Below, piece by piece: positions 18,901 through 30,465 of a stretch of 64,000 nucleotides of DNA. A model generated the notes under the pieces. It was given only the letters and a program-made list of their open reading frames with translations, was not told the origin of the DNA and did no database searches. The stretch spans positions 620,001 through 684,000 of the forward strand of contig JADJTE010000002.1 of assembly GCA_016711295.1 (NCBI GenBank), read 5' to 3'. Source of the DNA: Sphingobacteriales bacterium. GTDB taxonomy: Bacteria > Bacteroidota > Bacteroidia > Chitinophagales > UBA2359. The position numbers and the translations under genes are program-made. Position 1 is the first letter of the stretch; the number at the start of each line of letters is the position of its first letter.

Positions 18901-21900
18901 TCGCCCCTAAGTGCCCAAGTATCAGCAGATATGTCCATTTGCTTGGGTGAGCAAGCCAATCTAAGTGCTACAACTACTACTTGTACGTATTATTGGACAA
19001 CCTTAGCTAACCCCAGCATTATCCTGAGCAATAGTTTGACGCTCGATGTATCGCCTACCGTAACGACCGATTACGTATTTTATGGAAGCAATGGCAATTG
19101 CGATATCTCCGATACGGTGCGCGTAACGGTCAATCCCTTGCCCGCGTTCACGGTCAGCCCTAATATCTCTATTTGCTTGGGCGACGACGCAACGCTTACG
19201 GCATCGGGTAGCAATGTCTCCTATTTGTGGAGCAACGGCTCGACGGATACGAATATCAACGTATCACCTACGGATACGACCACCTACGGCATTACCGTCA
19301 CCGACCTTACAACGGGTTGCCAATCGGCGGCGGCTACGGTAGTGAATGTAAGCGATCTTCCGCTTGCTGACGCAGGCAATAATGCCGCTATTTGCGCGGG
19401 TGACTCGCTGCGTTTGTCCGCTTCGGGAGGCAATATATTTGCTTGGCAACCCGCGCCAGGCATCGATAGCCTCAATATAGCCGACCCCGTAGTGCGCCCC
19501 GCCGCCAGCACTTGGTATTATGTAGTGGTGAGCAATAGCCAAACGGGTTGCAGTGCCTTAGATAGCGTATTAATAACCGTAAATCCGAGCCTCAGCGTAG
19601 CTGATACCGCCACCGTGAATCAATGTGCGGGGTCAACAGTGCAATTAGTACACCCCGACCTCGATTATGGTAGCATCGTATCGTACAATTGGTCGCCTGC
19701 CATAGGATTGGACAACCCCAACGTAGCACAGCCAAATGCCTCGGTCAATGGCTATACCTTGTTCAACTTGACTTTTACCGACATCAATGGCTGTATGGGC
19801 ACTGCTCACGTGGGCGTAAGCGTAACACCTACGCCTGACGCGGGCGATGACGTATTGATATGTAGCGGTGGGTCGGTACAACTCAGTGCTTCGAGCGGTG
19901 GTATAACATATAGCTGGACACCGATCGATGGCTTAGATAATCCCAATATAGCCAACCCCATAGCATCGCCTACGGATACAACCACCTATTATGTGATGGT
20001 CGAATATCCCGGTGGGTCGGGCAATTGTACTCAAATCGACAGCGTGACGGTCAATGTAGCGCAGGAGGGTTTTGCCGACATTATCCTAATCGCTAATGGC
20101 GTGCAGACCGATGCTAATGGTAATCCGATTGTTTGCGAAAATACGCCTTTGCTCTTGCAAGCCGTAGGCGGCGACACCTATGCTTGGGAAGCCAACAGCG
20201 GCATTACTACGCCTTTGGACAATGCCATCGTATCGGTACAAAGTGCTACTACGACAACGTATTATGTCAATGTATCAAATAGCGTCACAGGTTGTCCTGT
20301 GCGCGATAGCATCACGGTGTTTATTGTTCCCAATACCACACCTAATATAGACGAGCTTGCGCTTGCGCCCTACTATTGCGCTACTTTTGGCAGCCCTATC
20401 GAAATTTGCTTGTCCGTAAGCTATGATGGTTGCGAAAATCTCAGCCTCACAAGTACCGGTGCCGAGGGCAATTTTAGCACGAGCGGCGCAACTGCCAACT
20501 GTTTCTTCTACGAGCCTTCGCCTGTCCAAGCCACAGATACCTTTACCGTGAGCCTATGCGCCGACGGCACTTTATGCGACCAAGTATCTATCATAGTGGT
20601 CAATAATATTTGCGATGAAAATGCCCCTGCTTGGGCTAATGACAACTTGTCTGCCGCTACTTTCGAGGGCGTACCTATATCAATAGACCTTCCCTCTGCC
20701 AGCGACCCCGACGCAGGCGACTTGTTGCATTATAGCACAGGAGCAGCCGCTAACGGTACGGTAGTATTAGATGCCAATGGCAATGCTACTTACACACCCA
20801 ACGACGGATTTACGGGCAACGACCAATTTGAAGTCTATGTTTGCGATACTTATTTTGAGGTACAATGCGACACGCTCGTAGTTAGCGTTGTAGTAAATGA
20901 CCTGCCCGCTTGCGCCGAAGAAGTACAAGTAACGTGTATGCGTCCGGGTTCAGCACTGCAATTATGTTTCGATTTTTGTCTGCTCAACAATCCTATCGTC
21001 AATACAGCGGCATCTGATTGTAATGCTTGCCAAACTTTTGCAGGATTTTCGCCCGATTGTATCATTTATGTCCCTACATTAGGCGTACAAACCATCGATA
21101 CCCTATATGTAGTAGCTAACGACCCCACCACAGGTTATACCCAAACAGCTACTGCTATTATCAATGTAGGCTGTACGCAACCCAATGCAGTACCAGATTT
21201 TACGGGCACCATAGCTTGCTTGCCCGTAGAATTGGACGTATTAGCCAATGATTCTGCTCCTTGCGATGATGCCTTGTTCATACAATTAGCTAATGGCGGC
21301 AATACTGCCAACGGCACGGCGAGCGTCACAGCGTCGGGCATGGTGCGCTATCAGAGCAATGCAGGGTTTATGGGCAATGATACCATTTTTTATTCGGCTT
21401 GTAATAATTGCGACTTAGGACTCATTTGTGCGCCCAGCTTTTGCCGTTATAAACGTACAGCCCAACCAAGCCCCCACAGCACAAGACATAACTTTGACCA
21501 TCAATCAATTAGCACCGGTCAATATCTGTATTCCTTATAACGACCCCGAAGGTACGCCTGTCAATACGACTATTGTTATTCCACCAGCAATAGGCGGCAC
21601 GTTCTACAATTTTAGTGGCAATTGTTTTAGCTATGCTCCCTCTGCGCTATTAGGCGTAACGTCGAATAATGCTACCTTTGTCGCTCAAATTTGCGATAAT
21701 TGCGGCAACTGCACAACGGCTAATGTAGCGGTGAATTTGGCAGCTAACGAGCCGCCCATTTCGCAAGATACCACCGTTACTACGCCTTATAATACGCCTA
21801 TCGAGGTTTGTTTGGACGTAATAGAACCCAATGGCGACGATTACGCGCTTAATATCATCAGCACAACGGCTAATGGTACGGTTACTTTAGTCAATGACAG

Positions 21901-24838
21901 TTGTATTTTGTTTACGCCTGCCGATGGATATAGCGGTACTACTACGGTTGATGTATTGGTGTGCGATGAGCATGACGCTTGCGACGAGGTTACGACCATT
22001 ACCATTATCGTAGCACCTGCACCCGACAACTTCCCGCCTGTTGTTGGCGTTCCTGCTACCAGCACACCGTTTAATACTCCCGTCGATTTGTGCCTCAATA
22101 TAAGCGACCCCGACGGCGACGCTATTGTTTATCCAATAACCCTAAGCGACCCCGACTGTGGTACAGTAGCTGCTGGCGGCGACCCTGCTTGTTTGACCTT
22201 TACGCCCAATAGTGGATTTTCGGGCGTTTGCTCCTTTACCGCTACGGTCTGCGACGTATTGGGCAATTGTACGGTAGCTACGATAAATATAACGGTCAAT
22301 CCGGATACGAATAGCGCACCTACGGTCAATTTTCCACCCATCAGCACGCCGTTCAATACCCCAATTGAGGTTTGTTTGGCGGTTATAGACCCCGACGGCG
22401 ACCCAATTTCCTATCCTATTACCGTTGTCGACCCTGCCTGCGGCGAAGTGTTTGTCGACGATAACTCGGCTTGTTTCAACTTTACGCCCAATGTAGGTTA
22501 TATGGGTGTATGCAGCGTTACGGTGACGGTTTGTGATACGGGCAACCACTGTACGACTGTACAAGTACCCATTACAGTGGGTTCGCCTGCCAATACGCCG
22601 CCCGTAGTGCCCAACCAAACTTTTACTACTACGGTTAATACGCCCATCGTAATTTGTGTGGAGGCTACCGACATTGACGAAGATATCTTGACCTTTAATA
22701 ACGTCATACCAGGCTCTAATGGCAGCGTATCGAATATCGATAACAATACTTTATGCTTCACCTTTACGCCCGATACCGATTTTGTCGGCTCGGCTACGGT
22801 CATAGTGCAAGTATGTGATGACGACAATGCTTGCGACAGCGGTACTATCACCATCAACGTGGAAGAACCCGCCAATCTGCCGCCTACCTTTAGCAACTTT
22901 ACGACCAATACCTTGGTCGACCTGCCTGTAACGGTCTGTGTGACAGATTATGTGAACGACCCCAACGGCGACCCATTAGCAGTAACTACCGTAGGGGGTG
23001 CAAGCAATGGTATTGCCAATAGTGGTACGCCCGGCGATTTGTGTTTTACTTATACGCCTAATGCAGGGTTTGTTGGCAACGATACAGTCGATGTTACGGT
23101 ATGCGACCCCGATGGTTTGTGTACAGTTGGGCAAGTTATTATTGTGGTGGCAGCCCAAAACAATGCGCCGATTATCACCGCAGTTGGTCCTTATGTCATA
23201 TCGCCCGCCGAATCTATTTCGGTATGTACTGTAGTGAGCGACCCCGAGGGCAACCCCGTTACGGTGAGCATAGCTAGCGTAAGCCCTAACGTAGGAAGCG
23301 TTACCTTAGTGCCCGATGCGACTTGTGCGAGCGGCGAGGCTGTGCTGATAGTGCCACCTGCCGATTATTTGGGCAATATCCTCGTTACCCTCACGGCTTG
23401 CGACAATTTTGGTGCTTGTACGACCACGCCTTTTGTGGTGATAGTAGTGAACGATACGCCCATTATCAACGACCAAACGTATAGCAGCCCACAAAACGAG
23501 CCGATTACGGTATGCCCTGCTTTCAGCGACCAAATCAACAATAGCATTACGTTAAGCATTAGCGGCACACCCGCCAATGGTACGGCAAATATCAATGCTG
23601 CGTGTATTACGTACACACCCGCTAACGGCTTTATAGGTACAGACAGCGTATTAGTTGTTTTGTGCGACAATTATAATGCCTGTGATACCGCTACGCTATA
23701 TTTCAATATTAGCGATGCCTTTATTGCTTTTGATGATGTAGCAGCTACCGAAGACGGCATACCCATTGCGATAAATGTGCAGTCAAATGACGTAGGTAGC
23801 GATGATATAGACCTCATGAGCATTAGCGACGCACCGAATAACGGTACGGCTACCATAGTGGGCAATAATATCGTTTATACGCCCAATGTCGGTTTTGTCG
23901 GTACGGATACGTTCTATTATGTTATATGTAATAATACACCGCCCAATTATGGCTGCGATACGGCGATGGTGCTTGTCAATGTGAGCAACGACCTGAACGC
24001 CAACGATGATACGGCAAATACGCCCGAAAGCACGTCGGTCAATATTTCGGTACAAGCCAACGATGCAGTACCTGCCTCCGACATAGTGCCTACCATATTG
24101 ACCGAACCCGAAAATGGCGTGGTTATATCAGACGGCAGTGGTGGATTTACGTACTTACCCAATGCTGGGTTTACGGGCATTGACTCATTTACGTATATCA
24201 TCAGCTACCCAGGTTATGGCAGCGATACGGCTACGGTCTATATCACCGTAACGCCTAACGATACGCCGCTGCCCATTGTAGCTAATAACGATGCAGCTAC
24301 GACCACGCAAGGCGATGCTGTGACGGTTAATGTATTGGGCAATGATAATAATCCCAATGGCAATCCTATGAGCGTAACGCAGATTATCACCGCACCGGCT
24401 AATGGCACTGCTACCATCAATGCCGACGGCACGATTAGCTATACGCCCAATACTGGTTTTTCGGGAACAGATGTATTTACCTATCAAGTATGCGACACTG
24501 ATTTGAATATCTGCGCTACCGCAACTGTCACCGTAACCGTCACGGCTGAGGTCAATTGTACTGTATTGGTACACGGCGTAATCAGCCCAAATGGTGATGG
24601 TTATAACGAGGAATTAGTGATAGATGGTCTGAGTGGCTGCCCCGCCAATACCAATAATACCCTTACCGTATTCAACCGTTGGGGTAATCCTGTGTTCAAT
24701 GCCGATAATTATGGCGCGGGCACTTGGTGGAACGGCACTTGGAATAATGGCGAGGCATTGCCCGATGGCACTTACTATTACGTATTAGATATAGAGGGGC
24801 AAGACATCATAAAAGGCTTTATCGAGATTACTCGATAA
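15954..24838 (+). CDS. giant secreted adhesin-like protein with T9SS type B (CHU_C) sorting domain, four frame breaks
   Basis: About 2,960 residues after repair. A signal peptide (MKILRFTLLISCLVLLLSP...) is followed by three related modules (NLVPNPGFDTPVLCPTG..., NPSMEQYSQCPDTLGQ..., LNSDFSGSCPNTVGQ...) of about 220 residues, each closing in YYYID.. or YYYVD... and followed by PKD or Ig-like domains (YLWDLGDGNF, THTYAAAGDYTVSLTL). The middle holds SprB-like ICLGDDATLTASG repeats. The last third is a tandem array of cadherin-like modules with a recurring VCDxxxxC motif. The end (GVISPNGDGYNEELVIDG, FNRWGNPVF, DGTYYYVLDI) is the gliding-motility-associated T9SS type B domain. Predicted cell-surface or extracellular role in adhesion or gliding. 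Frame breaks at about 16211, 16236-16240 (T-run), 16370 and 21435. Start taken at 15954; ATG 15963 is equally good. Confidence 0.88.
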
Positions 24839-24862
24839 CCGTTCTGTTGCTCCTTAGAACGA

Positions 24863-24904
24863 TAATGCCGATACAGTCCGAGAGGTTTGTATCGGCATTA
24901 TTTT
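24863..24904 (+). terminator. rho-independent terminator of the giant adhesin gene
   Basis: A 13-bp perfect stem, TAATGCCGATACA / TGTATCGGCATTA, with a 12-base loop, followed by TTTT. It starts 24 bases after the stop codon. Confidence 0.85.
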
Positions 24905-25015
24905 AGGTAAATATTCTTGGGTTCGTTCAGCAAATTGTGGCGATTTAGTTCCCCAATGAATAGATGAATATGGCATCTGTTTTCTACCTCGTGCGCCTGT
25001 CCAACTCATTTTATT

Positions 25016-26364
25016 ATGATTATCGAGCTATTATTAAGTGCCTTTTACTTAGCTTTGTTAGCTTATGCCGTACCGCGTTGGTCTTATTTTGCCAAAAGCG
25101 GTTTGGGGGGTTACTTGGCTGCGCATTTTGTTGGTCACAAAAGCAGGGTTGGGTATTGTTTATGGTTATTATTGGCTACTTAATGGCGGCGGCGATACTG
25201 GGGATATATGCGGTATAGTCGTATGATTTATGATACGCTCTATATCAATCCGCTGTATTATTTAGAACTCACGTTTGGACCCAATGCCCGCCGTCCGCCT
25301 GATTATCTATGCGAAATCGTAGAGCCGATTATGCATTGGTCGGACATACGCACTTATACCGTTTTGCGCGTCAATGCGCTGCTGCACCTCATTTCGGGAG
25401 GATATTACAGCGTACACGCCGTATTTTTTGCTTTTTTTTCGTTTACGGGGCTTATTGGCATCTATCGCACCTTGTTGGCAGTAGCGAGTACTACGCTTTT
25501 AGATGTATTAGGTTCGCGGCTGCTACGCTATGTATGGCTGCGAGAGCAAGCGCAAAGGGTTTATGTCGTGCCTTTTATTGCGGTATTTGGCTTGCCTTCT
25601 GTTTGGTTTTGGGGGTCGGGCGTACACAAGGAGGCATTGAGCATATTGGGCATTGGGTTAGTAGTATTTTGTGCCTACGCGCTCATTACGCGCCGCGCTT
25701 CGTCGCCGCGCCGTTCTTGGGTAGTTTTGTTGGTGGCATTGGCATTTTTGCTGTTATTGCGCTCTTATATTGTCATGCTATTAGTGCCTGCGTTGTTGGC
25801 TTGGTGGGTATCGAGCCGTTATTTATCCCATCGCGTAGGGTTGGTCTATGTCGTAACTTATGGGCTATCCTTATTAGTAGTGCGCATAGCACCCTTGCTC
25901 CACCCCAAGCTCGATTTATTGTCCAAAATTGTAGCGATACAATATTATTACCTTATTTTTTCGGGTAGTGCATCTGATTTGAAAGTGGATCGGCTGCGTC
26001 CGACTTTGGAAAGTTTTGCCGCTAATACACCTGCCGCTTTCTATCGCGTATTGGTGCTACCTACTTATTACAGCGGCAGCCATTGGTGGCAATTGCTACT
26101 AACGGCCATTGAGAATATCGCTTTTTGGGCTTGATGGTGGTAACTGTCGTATGCCGCCGCGCCACTACCTTGCCTCGCGACCGCGCTTTTTGGGGGTTTT
26201 GCCTTGCTTTTGCCCTAAGCTATACGCTGCTCATTGGGCTTATCAATGACAATATAGGAGCTATTGTGCGCTATCGCTCTACGATTCTGATTTTTTGGGT
26301 AGCGGTTTGTGGCTTATGCTGGGATAACAAAAAAGCCCTATCAGCCGTAGGCAACGGCTTATAG
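25016..26364 (+). CDS. polytopic membrane protein of unknown function, three frame breaks
   Basis: About 450 residues after repair, with eight or more hydrophobic segments. The N-terminus reads MIIIELLLSAFYLALLAYAV; the soluble loop has GGGDTGD.MRYSRMIYDTLY after one base is restored at about 25205; then come many membrane segments (FIAVFGLPSVWFWGSGVHK, WVVLLVALAFLLLL) and a tail ending WDNKKALSAVGNGL. Breaks at about 25108, 25205 and 26128 (T/G-run). A GGGDT loop followed by a YLxxLFGP-like stretch (YYLELTFGPNARRPP) recalls uncharacterised membrane proteins of Bacteroidota linked to surface polysaccharides, but I cannot name a family. The 3' end overlaps the terminator hairpin of the convergent TonB receptor gene. 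Confidence 0.65.
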
Positions 26365-26368
26365 GGCT
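26329..26368 (-). terminator. terminator of the leftward TonB receptor gene
   Basis: Hairpin AGCCCTATCAGCCGT / ACGGCTTATAGGGCT with one mismatch, followed on the minus strand by six T's (A-run 26329-26334 on the plus strand). It lies 41 bases past the receptor's stop and overlaps the last codons of the convergent membrane protein gene. Confidence 0.8.
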
Positions 26369-26408
26369 GTACACGCACTGGGGCGTTTTGTTTTTTTGTT
26401 GTCTATGC

Positions 26409-28941
26409 TTACGATTTTTCTTTGCCTTTGAGCGTCCAAGCGTAGCGCAAGGTGAAGTTGCGCGGTGCTTCGATGATACCTGGGCGCAGCATATATTCGC
26501 GGTTGAGTAGATTTTTGACCAAGAATGAGATTTGGGAGCTTTGGCTGAGGTTGAAACCCAAACGCGCATCGATGATAAAATCGCCGTTGTTGTGGTTATT
26601 GCGGAAATCGGCTACGCCGGGTAGCAATATCGTAAATGCTTGGTCGATAGCCTCCATAAAGCTATAATATTGAAACGTAAGCCCCACTTTAAACTGCTTG
26701 ACGGTAGTTTCGATGTCACTTTTTACGGTGTGTCGGAAGCGATATTTGAGTATATTTTCGTCGCTTGACGACAGGGCTTGCTGTACGCAATTGAAATCTT
26801 TGAAAGTGGGCGTAATTCGGGTATAGCCGATAAAGGTATTGGTAGGATAGCCGAATAGCTTGCCTTGTCCGGCAAAAAGATATTTCAGCACCAATGATAC
26901 GAGTATTGCCTATATTGACCGATTGGAAGCCCGCGCCCAAAGTGCCGTCGTCGGGGATATTGACATTTGCCTCAAAAGCGCAAGAATCGCTCAGAAAGGC
27001 AGCTAATTGGGGCGATGTTTCTGCTATAATAGCTTGTATGGCAGGCGATTGTACGGTTTGGTATAGCGTGGGGCTGAAACCAAATGTAAATTCCATCATG
27101 TTTTCATATTCGTTAACGAAGCCTGCAATGTCTAAAAAACCGCTCCATTCACCTATTTTTATCCCTTGTTTTACGCCTACTTCGGCATTCCAACCTGATT
27201 CGGAACGCAAGGCGGGGTTGGGATATACGCCGATGTCGATAATCAAAAAGTCGTTTACTTTATATGCTCCAAACCCTGTGCGTAGATATTTTTCTGATAT
27301 AGTTGGGAAGCGATAGCCTTGCCCGTAAGAAGCACGTACAAAGGTACCTGGCGTTGCTTCATAGTTCATACCTGCGCGGAATACGGGTCTTGCCTCCGAT
27401 TCGTCGCCGATTTGGTTGCGCTCCCAACGTGCGCCAAAAGATAGGTTGAGGCGGTTGAAAAATTTCTTGTCGGCTTGCAAATACGCCGCTACATTAGATG
27501 ACTTAAATATGCCACCGCCGCCGTACAATTCGGCATCGGCAATAGCTTTCATACCTACCCCGCCTGCCGTAAGTACCAATCTTATATTTTCGAAGCGTTT
27601 TTGGAATTGGTATTCGCCGTAATAATAATCGGTAAAAGTGCTGCGTTGGGCGGTAGTTTGGTTATTGTTTTTGTAGAAACGCGCCATAAGCTTGTGCTTA
27701 ATGCCGCTTGATGTGCTAAAATATTCGATGAACGGGTCTATGGTCATCGAAAAATTTTGGTTGATAACCGGGGCGGTCAAATCCCAATAAGTATAAGCAC
27801 CTTCATCGACACCGTTTTGGGCAATGGTATCGCCTTTATTAAAATTGTTCCAGATAAGGAAGGTGCCACTCGATTGCTGTTGCAAATTGGTATTTACGCC
27901 GACAGATAAACCGGGTATTTGCTTGAAACGGTAGCGCAAATTGGCATTTACGCGCCCGCGTCGGCTATACAAGGATTCGCGCCATGAGTCGCCTGCATAG
28001 ACTGCCGCACCTGCTACGAGGTCTAATTGCCCAAATTTTTGTTTGTGGGCAAAGGTAGCACCACTTTCAAACAGGAGGCGGTTGCCCCACCACGCTTTAT
28101 ATGCCGTATCGACGGGCGTTGAGAAGGTCTCATCGCTGCGCAGATATTTGACCACCATATTATTGGCAGGGTTTTGGTATCCTGTCGTAAACCATGAGAA
28201 TTTGGTTTCGGGTTCAGATTTGGGGTAGGCGGTGCGTAGGTTGATAACGCCGTTTAGTGCCGACGAGCCATATAGCACCGATGCCGAGCCTTTTAATATT
28301 TCTATTTGTTCCAAATTTTCGATGGGCAAAAAATCCCAATCGGCATAACCCAAGTCGGGGGTTAAGATAGGCATATCGTCCATTAGCAACATGACACGGC
28401 TACCTGCGCCATAGGAAAAACCACTACCGCCGCGTATGTTTGCTTGTCCGTCAATGACATCAACGCCGGGCGTTTTTTCGATAGCAGCATCAATAGTGGG
28501 TGCGTTGATGCTTTCGATAAAACTCGGTTTTATGACCGAAACAGACAGGGTTTGCTCGCCGAGTTTTTTGGCAAATTTTCCCTCGCTCACAACTACTGTT
28601 TCTAAGATTTGTTGCTCTTCTTTGAGGGCAATGTCTAAGTTTAGGGTTTGCCCTGCTTCTAAACTCACATCTTGGTTGAGTGTCGTATAGCCGACATACG
28701 TTATACTAACGGTATAGCTGCCTGCGGGCAAGTTTAGGGTGTATTGCCCGTTAAAGTTGGTTTGTACACCTGCCATTTTGCTGCCTTTCGTAGTAGCTAC
28801 GGTGGCAAAGCCAATGGCTTCGCGGGTGCTGGCATCGGTGACGGTGCCTTGTAGTGTAGCATCTTGTGCCGTTGCATTTATCAAAGGTAGCCCGCAGATG
28901 AATAGCAATAATAGCCGAAGTGCTTGGTAGAAGTGTGTCAT
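26409..28941 (-). CDS. TonB-dependent outer-membrane receptor with carboxypeptidase-like N-terminal domain, one frame break
   Basis: 843 residues after removing one T. Signal peptide, then a CarboxypepD_reg-like domain (LQGTVTDASTREAIGFATV, YTLNLPAGSYTVSITYVGY), a plug (IRGGSGFSYGAGSRVMLL, EQIEILKGSASVLYGSSA) and a beta-barrel ending ...RNFTLRYAWTLKGKEKS. TonB receptors import large or scarce nutrients through the outer membrane; no SusD partner lies next to it, so the ligand is unknown. The break is in an A-run at about 26876-26882 (five bases where four fit): IIGAEISF continues as AGQGKLFGYPTNTFIGYTR. The upstream gap 28942-29316 contains R1 copy C and no other recognised element. Confidence 0.9.
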
Positions 28942-28993
28942 CGTAGAAGATGTTAGGTATTAAAGGTGTGTGTGGTATCTATTAAGGTATTGG

Positions 28994-29108
28994 GTAACTA
29001 TTTAGGGTATAGGGTTTTGGGTATGGGGTAATGTGAGCAATACTTATCTAATAATGCCTGACATCGCTGCATATTCGATTAGTTCCCCCGACAAGGCTAA
29101 ATAGTTAC
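28994..29108 (-). mobile_element. R1 MITE-like element, copy C, with 8-bp target duplication
   Basis: 115-bp element in reverse orientation to copies A and B. The ends GTAACTATTTAG and CTAAATAGTTAC are perfect 12-bp inverted repeats. GGTATTGG occurs immediately outside both ends (28986-28993 and 29109-29116), a likely 8-bp target-site duplication. GTAA-type ends with 8-bp duplications are what I recall for IS66-family elements, so an IS66-like transposase elsewhere in the genome may drive R1. Confidence 0.85.
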
Positions 29109-29316
29109 GGTATTGGAATAATAGGTGAATATTGGTAGTGGTCTATTTTTGTTAAACTGTCGGATATAATTTGCATATTTTAACCCTTGCCTCCTTGTTT
29201 GCAAATTGCCATTTGGCACCTCTTTCTGCTCATTTTGGGTCTGAACCCATTGTTCAGTTTTTAGACATCTTAATAAAAACTAACCAGTAGTTTGGGAACG
29301 GTATTGCTTGGCAGTG

Positions 29317-30048
29317 CTAATTTTGTGCGGGTTTTCGCTTTCTTTCTAAATCGAGTTTAAAATCGAAGCTATTTTTGACTAATTGCTCATATTTTTTGGG
29401 GTCGAAACTGTATAGGCGAGCGGCGCGGTGTGGTACGCCTTGTTGGGTTTCGTCTAATTCGGTGAGTATATTTAGGCTGAGTATTTTTTTGCGGAAATTG
29501 CGTTTTTCAAATGTACCTTTTAAAATCGTTTCATAGAGGTGCTGTAATTGCGAAAGCGGAAATTTTTCGGGTAGCAATTCAAAACCGATGGGCATATATC
29601 GGATTTTGCCTTGCAAGCGCAGTAGTGCCAGTTGTAAAATATCGGCATGGTCGAAGGCTAAGGGCGGCAATTGGTCTATCGAAAACCATCGTGCGTCTTG
29701 CGCATCGCTATCGGCTTGCAGAGGCTGGCTGTCGTTGAGCGAGATAAGGGCATAATATGCCACCGACACCACCCTGCCACGTGGGTCGCGGTCGGGTGCG
29801 CCAAAGGTATAGAGTTGTTCCAAAAAGATATTATGCAGACCCGTTTCTTCTTGTAGCTCGCGCAGGGCGGCGGTGTCTAAGTCTTCGTCCATCTCGACAA
29901 AGCCGCCAGGCAAAGCCCAATAGTTGCGGTAGGGTTCGCCAGAGCGCAAGATGAGCAATACGCGCAAATCGCGTTCGTTGCTATCATAACCAAAAATAAC
30001 GCCATCGACGGTAAGGGCAGGGCGCGGATACTCGTAGGTATAAGACAT
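29317..30048 (-). CDS. Nudix hydrolase with C-terminal winged-helix domain (NrtR/AraR-like regulator)
   Basis: 243 residues. Residues 10-145 form a Nudix domain with an intact box: G49, E55, then RELQEETGL at 63-71, fitting GX5EX7REUXEEXGU. Residues 160-235 resemble the NrtR-type winged helix (PLSQLQHLYETILKG, FEKRNFRKKILSL). Proteins of this build are known as repressors that sense ADP-ribose-type or sugar ligands (NrtR, and AraR in Bacteroides). The complete Nudix box suggests it may also hydrolyse its ligand. No obvious NAD or sugar operon adjoins it, so the regulon is unknown. A well-spaced promoter lies upstream. Confidence 0.88.
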   Translation of the reverse strand: MSYTYEYPRPALTVDGVIFGYDSNERDLRVLLILRSGEPYRNYWALPGGFVEMDEDLDTAALRELQEETGLHNIFLEQLYTFGAPDRDPRGRVVSVAYYALISLNDSQPLQADSDAQDARWFSIDQLPPLAFDHADILQLALLRLQGKIRYMPIGFELLPEKFPLSQLQHLYETILKGTFEKRNFRKKILSLNILTELDETQQGVPHRAARLYSFDPKKYEQLVKNSFDFKLDLERKRKPAQN

Positions 30049-30101
30049 ATAGTGGGTATGATTAGAATAAACGACATGGCACGCGGTTGGCGCAGTTGGG
30101 G

Positions 30102-30133
30102 CAAAGTTAGATAGATATTTTTAGACGACCAAA
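30102..30133 (-). promoter_or_regulatory. promoter of the Nudix regulator gene
   Basis: On the minus strand TTTG (30130-30133) and TAACTTTG (30102-30109) are separated by 20 bases, matching the -33/-7 promoter consensus of Bacteroidota (TTTG, 19-21 bases, TAnnTTTG). It lies about 54 bases upstream of the ATG. Confidence 0.7.
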
Positions 30134-30298
30134 CTTTTGTGCTGTATCGTCCAATATTGCCCTAATGAACAGACTTAGTAATACTTAAAGATTAACTTAG
30201 CGAAAGCCAAGATATAAGCCAAGCAAGCGGCGTATCTTTGGACTACTAATCGCTAAATTATTATTTTATCGTTACTTAGCTCAAAAATAGATGCCTAT

Positions 30299-30330
30299 TT
30301 TGCTAAATTCATTTCTAAGTCTTATCTTTG
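30299..30330 (+). promoter_or_regulatory. promoter of the OmpA lipoprotein gene
   Basis: TTTG at 30299-30302 and TATCTTTG at 30323-30330, separated by 20 bases, match the phylum consensus. It implies a 5' untranslated region of about 130 bases before the ATG at 30466. A second TATCTTTG at 30233-30240 lacks an upstream TTTG box. Confidence 0.7.
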
Positions 30331-30465
30331 TGCGTAGGGCGTTTTTATTGGGCAAAAGTGCTATCAGCCAAGCGTTTTCGGCGCAAGCCATTAAACGCGA
30401 AGTCCCATAAGACAATCCAAAGGATAGCTAACTCTATTATTAATCAATCACAACCAATAATTTTT

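Noticed and set aside
26409..28941. Polysaccharide utilisation locus
   Set aside because: Neither TonB receptor has an adjacent SusD-like gene or glycoside hydrolase, so a PUL is not supported.
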